From the NCBI GenBank assembly GCA_012800805.1, contig JAAZIO010000082.1, positions 1-5,413 of the forward strand: a stretch of DNA of 5,413 bases. Reading direction: 5' to 3'. Of the stretch, positions 1-4,909 are shown piece by piece; the first letter of the stretch is position 1, and each line of letters starts with the position of its first letter. The DNA comes from Clostridiales bacterium. Its GTDB lineage: Bacteria > Bacillota > Clostridia > Christensenellales > CAG-917. The notes under the pieces are model-generated. The model worked only from the letters and a program-made list of their open reading frames with translations, was not told the DNA's origin and did no database searches. The position numbers were made by a program, and so were the translations under genes.

Positions 1-1077
1 CCCGTCGGATTTTACCGCCTCGCAAAGCACTTTAAGCACCTCTTCTTTATGAGCAGTGTCTGCCATATCAATAAAGTCGACTATTATTATACCGCCTATA
101 TTTCTGGCCCTTATTTGCCTTGCGATGGTTACCGCGGCCTCAAGGTTAGTTTTATAAACCGTATCTTCCAGGTTCTTTCCGCCGACATAGTGGCCCGTAT
201 TGACGTCGATAACCGTCAGCGCCTCCGTTTTATCAATTACGATAAAGCCGCCGCTTGATAGAGGAACTTCCCTGCTTCTGAGCGCATTAATCTGGGGTCC
301 CAAGCCGTAGCGGAGCAGAATATTTTCTTCCCCGTCGTATTTATTAATTTTTATGCCCGGCATCAGCATTGAAGCTGTTTCCAATGCTTTGTCGTCGTTT
401 ACATAAATTTCATCAATTTCATATCCCGAAAAATCCCTGAGTGCGCGGCGGAGAAGATCATCTTCCCTATAAATTATTGATTTTTCCGGCGCTGTTTGGT
501 ATTTTTTTTCTATTTCTTTCCAAATGGACACAAGCTCATCAAGCTCTGATAGTATTTCGGAGTCGCTGGCGTGTTCTGCGGCTGTTCTGATAATTAAGCC
601 TGATTTTGGGGGAACGGAACTTGCGGCAAGGTCCTCAAGATAATCGCGCCTTGCGTCGTCGGTAATTTTTCTTGAAACCCCGATAAATGAGCTGTTTGGC
701 AAAAGAACGCAAAGCTTTCCCGGTATCGTGATTTCCAGCGACAGCTTTACGCCTTTCTCCCCGAAAGAATCCTTGACGACCTGGCACATGACACTGTCGC
801 CGGGGGTAAGTTTAAGAGGTTTTCTTTCAACAACGGCTCCGTATTGCCTGCTGTCAACAAGAGACTGGTCCACGTGCAAAAAGCCGTTTCGGCTAAGGCC
901 GATGTTTATAAAGGCAGCTTTCATGCCCGACAGCACATTTTCCACCTTGCCTTTATAAATATTTCCAACGGGGCCTCTCATATAAGAGCGCTCCACCGCA
1001 AACTCGGTCAGCAGGCCTTTTTCGGTATATGCAATTCTGATGTATTGGGGATTGTAGTCAATGTAAAGCTTATTCAT
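1..1077 (-). CDS. rng: Ribonuclease G / RNase E family endoribonuclease (3' end cut off by window edge)
   Basis: This gene encodes an RNase E/G family endoribonuclease, which cuts single-stranded RNA, preferably near 5'-monophosphate ends, in rRNA maturation and mRNA decay. The 359 visible residues begin MNKLYIDYNPQYIRIAY. An S1-like RNA-binding region lies at about 36-115 (GNIYKGKVENVLSGMKAAF, then GFLHVD). IIRTAAEH follows at about 162-169; its R164-T165 pair corresponds to the 5'-monophosphate-sensing Arg-Thr of E. coli RNase E. The DNase I-like catalytic part carries both metal-binding aspartates, D291 in IDVNTG and D334 in VDFIDM. The C-terminal part with the zinc-link CPxC motif lies beyond the left edge. 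The ATG overlaps the stop of the upstream DUF2344 gene by 8 nt (ATGAATAA), with a weak GGTG Shine-Dalgarno 7 nt upstream, so translation is probably coupled. The short N-terminus fits RNase G-like rather than long RNase E-like proteins, but the missing C-terminus prevents a firm choice. The family assignment is very secure. Confidence 0.95.
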   Translation of the reverse strand, partial: MNKLYIDYNPQYIRIAYTEKGLLTEFAVERSYMRGPVGNIYKGKVENVLSGMKAAFINIGLSRNGFLHVDQSLVDSRQYGAVVERKPLKLTPGDSVMCQVVKDSFGEKGVKLSLEITIPGKLCVLLPNSSFIGVSRKITDDARRDYLEDLAASSVPPKSGLIIRTAAEHASDSEILSELDELVSIWKEIEKKYQTAPEKSIIYREDDLLRRALRDFSGYEIDEIYVNDDKALETASMLMPGIKINKYDGEENILLRYGLGPQINALRSREVPLSSGGFIVIDKTEALTVIDVNTGHYVGGKNLEDTVYKTNLEAAVTIARQIRARNIGGIIIVDFIDMADTAHKEEVLKVLCEAVKSDG

Positions 1078-1696
1078 TGAAATACACCAAATCCACGCTC
1101 TTTAACTCGCCGTTTATCTCTATATACTGAGCGGTTTTTCTTACAATTTTGTCCGATTCGCCGTATTTTTCAGAAAGTGCGGATAAAATCGCGTCGGGGC
1201 GTATCGCGCCCGCCCCCGCCTTTAATGTCGCCACGCAGCCGCCGTCCATCTCTTTGACCGCAATCAAACGCTCTCCCAGCACATCCATAGCGCCGTCGTT
1301 TTTCTTTCCGACCGTTACGCTAAACTCAAAGGGGTTTGAAAAAACAGATGCGGGATAAGGATAGAAATAATCCGCCGCCGCGACCGCCGCCTGAAGGTTG
1401 GGATTTTTCGCTACCTCAGCGGCCTTTATTGCTCTAAGCCCATTTGGAGCCGCCATGTTAAAGCGCTCAACCGCATCGCTGTATGATTCGTTTGTCACCA
1501 CGGTAAGATATTCCGCCTCGGACTCAAGCCCAAGCGCAAGCGGAGGGCTGAAGTATAAAAGCATATGGGGATTAAACCCCTTTGAAAACTCAGGCCTGAT
1601 TTCGGCGCGCCTTAAAATTCTGGTCATATGCCTTAAAAGGTCGATATGAGAGATATACCTCATTGCTCCCGCCTTTGAGTATTTTATCAAGAGCAT
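1070..1696 (-). CDS. TIGR03936/DUF2344 radical SAM-associated protein
   Basis: This 208-residue protein of unknown biochemical function belongs to the DUF2344 (TIGR03936) family, known for being encoded next to, or fused to, a TIGR03960 radical SAM protein. The family signature is at the N-terminus: KYSKAGAMRYISHIDLLRH (5-23), then RRAEIRPEFSKGFNPHM (about 29-45) and SPPLALGLESEAEY (about 50-63). The C-terminal half is less conserved, as is usual. The frame is open further upstream, but the ATG at 1696 is chosen for two reasons: a strong GGGAGGTG Shine-Dalgarno sits 6 nt upstream, and the family homology begins directly after this Met. The gene overlaps the end of the radical SAM gene by 10 nt and the start of rng by 8 nt, so it is the middle of a tightly coupled unit. 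It has no signal peptide or membrane segment and should be cytosolic. Acting as a partner or substrate-presenting subunit of the radical SAM enzyme is an inference from gene context. Confidence 0.92.
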   Translation of the reverse strand: MLLIKYSKAGAMRYISHIDLLRHMTRILRRAEIRPEFSKGFNPHMLLYFSPPLALGLESEAEYLTVVTNESYSDAVERFNMAAPNGLRAIKAAEVAKNPNLQAAVAAADYFYPYPASVFSNPFEFSVTVGKKNDGAMDVLGERLIAVKEMDGGCVATLKAGAGAIRPDAILSALSEKYGESDKIVRKTAQYIEINGELKSVDLVYFNE

Positions 1697-3456
1697 ATCG
1701 TGCACCTCCCAAGCTTCATCGCCCCGCAGGCTCGGCAGGAGTTTCTGCATGAGGGCGTAACTTCTTCTAGGTATGCCCTCTCCCTTTCTTTCAAAAGATA
1801 TTTTTTGTCCACTCCCGTGTCGATAAAATCCCACGGGAGCGTTTTTTCAGTGTCTATCGCCTTTGAATATTCCTCCATATCCAGTCCGCTCTCACGGAAC
1901 GCCTGTTGCCATTTTTCAAAATCAAAGCACTCAGTCCAGCTGTCGAAGCTGCAGCCAAGCTCATAAGCTTTTATAATGACATCTGAGAGCATTTCGTCTC
2001 CTCTTGCAAGAGCCGCCTCAAGCTTGGACGCTTCCGCGCCATGCCAAGAAAACGACACGCCTTTGATTTTTCTAAGCTCTTGTTGCAAAAATCTTTGCTT
2101 TTCAAGCATCTCGTCGATAGTAATCTGCCTCTCCCACTGAAACGGCGTGCATGGCTTTGGTATGAACACCGAGCAGCTTACGGATATGTTAAGCCCTCTC
2201 TTTCCTTTTACTTTAAAGTAGAAGTCTTTAAGCTTATAACATATCTCCGCTATGCCTTTTAAATCCTCTTCGGTTTCCGTGGGAAGACCCAGCATGAAAT
2301 ACAGCTTTATGCTGTCGTATCCCGCCTCGAACGCTTTTGATATGTTTAGAATGTCTTCTTCGGTTATGTTTTTGTTAATGACATTCCTTAGCCTTTGCGT
2401 TCCCGCCTCGGGGGCGAAAGTGAGGGAACTTTTTCTTGAAAGCTCGGCATACTCGCCCTCAAAGCCGCTTAGCCTTAAACTTGGAAGCGACAGTCTTACC
2501 GATTTATCCTTGCTTAGCGCGTTAAGAGAGTAGATTAAATCCTTTATCTCGCTGTAATCGCCCGTTGAGAGCGAACATAAAGAAAGCTCTTCAAAGCCTG
2601 TGTTTTTAATTATTTCCTCGGCAGTTTGCCTCAGCCTTTTTGCGCTCTTTTCCCTTATCGGACGATAATAAAAGCCCGCCTGACAGAACCTGCACCCCGA
2701 AGCGCAGCCCCTGTAAAGCTCAAGCACCGCCCTGTCATGCACCACGCCGATATTGGGAACAAGCGGCTTTTCGGGATAAGGCGAAGATTCAAAGTCTTTT
2801 AAAACCGCCTTTTTAACCCTTTCGCCTTTTTTATGAAGGGATGGTATATATATACCGTCCACGCCCTTTAAGCTCTTTAAAAGCTCATTTTTGCTTAATC
2901 CTTGTCTTTTGGCTTCCGCCGCTCGCTCAATGATATCCTCAATAACTTTTTCTCCCTCGCCTATTGCGACGATATCGAAAAAGTCCTTAAACGGTTCGGG
3001 GTTAACAGCGCAAGGCCCGCCCGCAATCAATAGCGGATAGCTTTCATCTCTGTCCTTTGAAAGGAACGGGATGCCGGCAAGGTCAAGCATATATAAGACA
3101 TTTGAATACAAAAGTTCAAACTGAAGCGAAAAACCTATCGCGTCAAACTCTTTTAGCGGCCGCTTTGTTTCAAGCGAAAAGAGCGGGATGCCCTCTTTTT
3201 TCATCTCCTGCGCCATATCGTGCCACGGAGCAAAGCAACGCTCCGCTATAAAGCCTTCTTTTTTGTTTACGATATCGTAGAGGATTTGAAGGCCCAGGTT
3301 GCTCATCCCAATCTCATAAATGTCGGGAAAACAAAAGCAAAGCCTATATGAGCAAGGCTTATTCATGTCGGGAGTGTTATACTCCCCGCCCGAGTACCTC
3401 GCGGGCTTTTGAACTTTCAAAAAAATTTTATTTAGCTTATAATCCGAAATTTCCAT
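1687..3456 (-). CDS. TIGR03960 family radical SAM protein with B12-binding-like N-terminus
   Basis: This is a 589-residue radical SAM enzyme of the uncharacterised TIGR03960 family. Its reaction and substrate are unknown. Residues about 35-175 resemble the fold-level pattern of a cobalamin-binding domain (FPDIYEIGMSNLG, then LLIAGGPCAVNPEPF and DIVAIGEGE), but the base-off cobalamin motif DxHxxG reads D45-I-Y47-E-I-G50, with Tyr for His. The [4Fe-4S]/SAM motif CxxxCxxC is C251-C255-C258 in ELYRGCASGCRFCQAGF. Other family blocks follow: SLPSLRLSGF, FAPEAGTQRLRNVINKNITE, YFMLGLPTETEEDL, IPKPCTPFQW, and HGAEASKLEAALARGDEML. The C-terminus has five cysteines (570, 574, 577, 585, 588; CX3CX2CX7CX2C) that could bind a second metal cluster. 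The start is the ATG at 3456 and not the TTG one codon earlier, because the ATG gives the usual family N-terminus and forms a TGATG stop-start overlap with the ROK gene. No Shine-Dalgarno is visible, so initiation probably depends on coupling. Family assignment is secure; function is open. Confidence 0.94.
   Translation of the reverse strand: MEISDYKLNKIFLKVQKPARYSGGEYNTPDMNKPCSYRLCFCFPDIYEIGMSNLGLQILYDIVNKKEGFIAERCFAPWHDMAQEMKKEGIPLFSLETKRPLKEFDAIGFSLQFELLYSNVLYMLDLAGIPFLSKDRDESYPLLIAGGPCAVNPEPFKDFFDIVAIGEGEKVIEDIIERAAEAKRQGLSKNELLKSLKGVDGIYIPSLHKKGERVKKAVLKDFESSPYPEKPLVPNIGVVHDRAVLELYRGCASGCRFCQAGFYYRPIREKSAKRLRQTAEEIIKNTGFEELSLCSLSTGDYSEIKDLIYSLNALSKDKSVRLSLPSLRLSGFEGEYAELSRKSSLTFAPEAGTQRLRNVINKNITEEDILNISKAFEAGYDSIKLYFMLGLPTETEEDLKGIAEICYKLKDFYFKVKGKRGLNISVSCSVFIPKPCTPFQWERQITIDEMLEKQRFLQQELRKIKGVSFSWHGAEASKLEAALARGDEMLSDVIIKAYELGCSFDSWTECFDFEKWQQAFRESGLDMEEYSKAIDTEKTLPWDFIDTGVDKKYLLKERERAYLEEVTPSCRNSCRACGAMKLGRCTICS
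1703..1710 (-). promoter_or_regulatory. Strong Shine-Dalgarno (GGGAGGTG) for the DUF2344 gene
   Basis: On the minus strand GGGAGGTG ends 6 nt before the ATG at 1696. It lies inside the radical SAM coding sequence, where it encodes Gly583-Arg584 and part of Cys585. It is the best ribosome binding site in the window and decides the start of the DUF2344 gene over the longer open frame. Confidence 0.85.
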
Positions 3457-4412
3457 CAATCAAAAAACAATGCGGCGCCGCCGATTATTCCCGCGTCGTT
3501 GCCAAGCGTTGCTGCAACAACTTTTATGGGAGGATTGTATTCTTTCCCGTATACATGCTCGTTTAGATACTTTTGAACGGGCACGGTAAGTTTATCGCCT
3601 TGCGCGGATACGCCGCCGCCAAGTATTATCGCCTCGGGATAGAAAATATTTGCGTAATTTACTACGCCCTCGCCAAGGTAGGTTATATAACGCTCCATCA
3701 CCTCTTTTGCGATAGCGTCGCCCTTGTCAAGGCACTCAAAGAAGGTCTTGCCCGTAAGCGTTCCCGCCTTGACTTCGTTATAAAGCATGCTTTCCTTATT
3801 GGTCTCCGCCGCTTCCTTTGCCATTTTTAGCAGCGCCGTTGTGGAGGCGTAGCTTTCAAAGCAGCCTCTTCTTCCGCAGCCGCAAAGCTCGCCGCCTGCG
3901 ACAATGGTCATATGGCCGCCTTCCGCGCCCGCCGAACGGTTGCCCGTAATCATTTTGCCGCCCGAGATTATACCCGTTCCTATGCCGGTGCCGATTGTTA
4001 TCAAAACGACATCCTTCATGCCTTTTGCGGCTCCGAATTTGGCCTCGGCAAGCGCCGCTATGTTGGCGTCGTTCGACAGCTTAACCTCGCCGTCAAAGCC
4101 AAGGGCTTTTTTCAGGTTTACCGCAAAGGGCGCGTTTCTTAAGTTAAGATTGCAGCAGTAGCGTATTACGCCCGCCTCGTCGTCAATGGAGCCGGGAAAC
4201 CCCATTCCTATGCCGCCGATGTCGCTTAAACTTACTCCTGCTTGTTTGATTAAATCTAAAACAAGGTTTTTAATGAGGGGCAAAAAGACAGCCTCATCCA
4301 TAGAGGCGTCGGTTTTAGCCGTAAGCTTGCTTAGTATTTTGCCGTCTAAAGTCACAAGCCCCGCTTTGGCGCTCATGCCGCCGATATCTATGCCTATGAA
4401 TAATTTTTCCAT
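3456..4412 (-). CDS. ROK family sugar kinase (glucokinase-like)
   Basis: This 318-residue ROK-family protein lacks a DNA-binding N-terminus, so it is a kinase and not a ROK repressor. It probably phosphorylates glucose or another hexose or amino sugar with ATP in the cytosol. The phosphate-binding motif is GIDIGGMSAKAGL (7-19), with Met13 where DxGGT has Thr. The catalytic base is D115 in LSNDANIAAL. A second ATP-binding stretch is TIGTGIGTGI (139-148). The sugar-binding ExGH motif is E164 to H167 in AGAEGGH. The structural zinc site is H167 with C177, C179 and C184 in CGCGRRGC, followed by E186. The adenosine motif is IILGGGVSA (262-270). All catalytic residues are present, so it should be active; glucokinase is the default guess, with N-acetylmannosamine or allose kinase as alternatives. 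The start at the ATG at 4412 gives the standard ROK N-terminus. It has no Shine-Dalgarno and lies about 7 nt after the -10 box. It heads the operon and its stop overlaps the radical SAM start (TGATG). Confidence 0.93.
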   Translation of the reverse strand: MEKLFIGIDIGGMSAKAGLVTLDGKILSKLTAKTDASMDEAVFLPLIKNLVLDLIKQAGVSLSDIGGIGMGFPGSIDDEAGVIRYCCNLNLRNAPFAVNLKKALGFDGEVKLSNDANIAALAEAKFGAAKGMKDVVLITIGTGIGTGIISGGKMITGNRSAGAEGGHMTIVAGGELCGCGRRGCFESYASTTALLKMAKEAAETNKESMLYNEVKAGTLTGKTFFECLDKGDAIAKEVMERYITYLGEGVVNYANIFYPEAIILGGGVSAQGDKLTVPVQKYLNEHVYGKEYNPPIKVVAATLGNDAGIIGGAALFFD

Positions 4413-4440
4413 GTATTTAATTTTAATATACCATACATTT
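4409..4440 (-). repeat. Repeated CCATRYATTT element around the kinase start, 22 bp apart
   Basis: On the plus strand CCATGTATTT (4409-4418) and CCATACATTT (4431-4440) match at 8 of 10 positions with a 22-bp offset. The cores ATGTAT (4411-4416) and ATACAT (4433-4438) are also exact reverse complements, so the pair reads as both a direct and an inverted repeat. It brackets the -10 box and the start codon. A repressor operator is possible, but AT-rich chance similarity is not excluded. Confidence 0.35.
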
Positions 4441-4448
4441 ATTGTCAA
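4420..4448 (-). promoter_or_regulatory. Sigma-A promoter of the ROK-radical SAM-DUF2344-rng operon
   Basis: Reading the minus strand, a perfect -35 TTGACA (4448-4443) is followed by a 17-nt spacer and a -10 TAAAAT (4425-4420, 5 of 6 matches). An overlapping extended -10 option, TGgTATATT, lies 5 nt further upstream. With the first option, transcription would start at or within a nucleotide or two of the kinase ATG at 4412; with the second, about 6 nt upstream. Either way the 5' leader is absent or too short for a ribosome binding site. It is the only convincing promoter seen for the minus-strand genes. Confidence 0.75.
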
Positions 4449-4555
4449 ACCTTACTGTATAGTCCCGTTACGGTTGATATCTTAATAAAATGCCGCAAAT
4501 TGCCTGTTTTATTTACCGATTACTGAGAGATTATGAGCCAGCTATAAAACAAATT

Positions 4556-4583
4556 TTGAAACGATAAGGGATAATGTTATAAT
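4556..4583 (+). promoter_or_regulatory. Sigma-A promoter of the MGMT-family gene (extended -10)
   Basis: A -35 TTGAAA (4556-4561) is followed by a 16-nt spacer and a perfect -10 TATAAT (4578-4583), preceded by TG one base upstream (TGtTATAAT, an extended -10). Transcription should start near 4590, giving a leader of about 20 nt that is very A-rich and has no clear Shine-Dalgarno. The 107 bp between the two divergent -35 boxes (4449-4555) contain no gene and no convincing operator or hairpin. Confidence 0.75.
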
Positions 4584-4609
4584 AAAGAAAAAAAGCAAAA
4601 AATAAAATT

Positions 4610-4909
4610 ATGAGTTTTTATGACAGAGTTTATGAAGTCGTCAAAATGATACCTAAAGGCAAAGTAGCTACCTACGGGCAGATAGCCCGCGCTCTTGGCA
4701 GCCCCAAGGCGTCACGCGCCGTGGGATATGCCTTGCACTTCAACCCTAGCCCCGGCGCAATTCCGTGTCACAGGGTTGTAAGACGCGACGGCCGTCTTGC
4801 TTCCGCTTTTGCCTTCGGCGGGGAAGAGGCGCAAAAAGAACTCCTTGAAAAAGAGGGCGTTTTTGTCTCCGATGACTTTTTCGTTGACCTTTCACGCTAC
4901 GGCCTTTGA
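4610..4909 (+). CDS. MGMT-family O6-alkylguanine DNA alkyltransferase, C-terminal domain only
   Basis: This 99-residue protein consists only of the DNA-binding/active-site domain of O6-methylguanine-DNA methyltransferases; the N-terminal domain of Ogt, Ada or human MGMT is absent. Visible family residues are Y22 in VATYGQIA (the base-flipping Tyr), R36 in KASRAVGYAL (the arginine finger), N45, and the active-site motif IPCHRVV with C53 and H54. E82 in LLEKEGV completes the usual Cys-His-Glu network. Alkyltransferase-like proteins (ATLs) of similar size replace the Cys with Trp or Ala; here the acceptor Cys is present, so suicidal alkyl transfer is chemically possible. Short proteins of this type are common in Clostridia and are usually annotated as MGMT family. 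The ATG at 4610 directly precedes the typical SFYDRVYEVVKMIPKGKVATY start. The gene has its own divergent promoter, is probably monocistronic, and its 3' half is overlapped in antisense by the neighbouring gene. Confidence 0.93.
   Translation: MSFYDRVYEVVKMIPKGKVATYGQIARALGSPKASRAVGYALHFNPSPGAIPCHRVVRRDGRLASAFAFGGEEAQKELLEKEGVFVSDDFFVDLSRYGL

Noticed and set aside
1697..1834. A longer DUF2344 protein with 46 extra N-terminal residues.
   Set aside because: The extension is the radical SAM C-terminus read in another frame; the strong Shine-Dalgarno and the family homology both point to the ATG at 1696.
2840..2859. A 14-bp perfect palindrome GGTATATATATACC (2843-2856), extendable to 20 bp with one mismatch.
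   Set aside because: It lies inside the radical SAM gene and encodes the family-typical Asp-Gly-Ile-Tyr-Ile-Pro, which explains the pattern; no promoter or gene boundary is nearby.
4465..4473. CCGTTACGG, a short odd palindrome in the divergent intergenic region.
   Set aside because: The arms are only 4 bp and it is not repeated, so it is well within chance.
49..4485. Many plus-strand open frames of 60-100 codons across the minus-strand operon.
   Set aside because: All lie opposite strongly conserved genes, have no ribosome binding sites or family motifs, and their composition is that of antisense translation.
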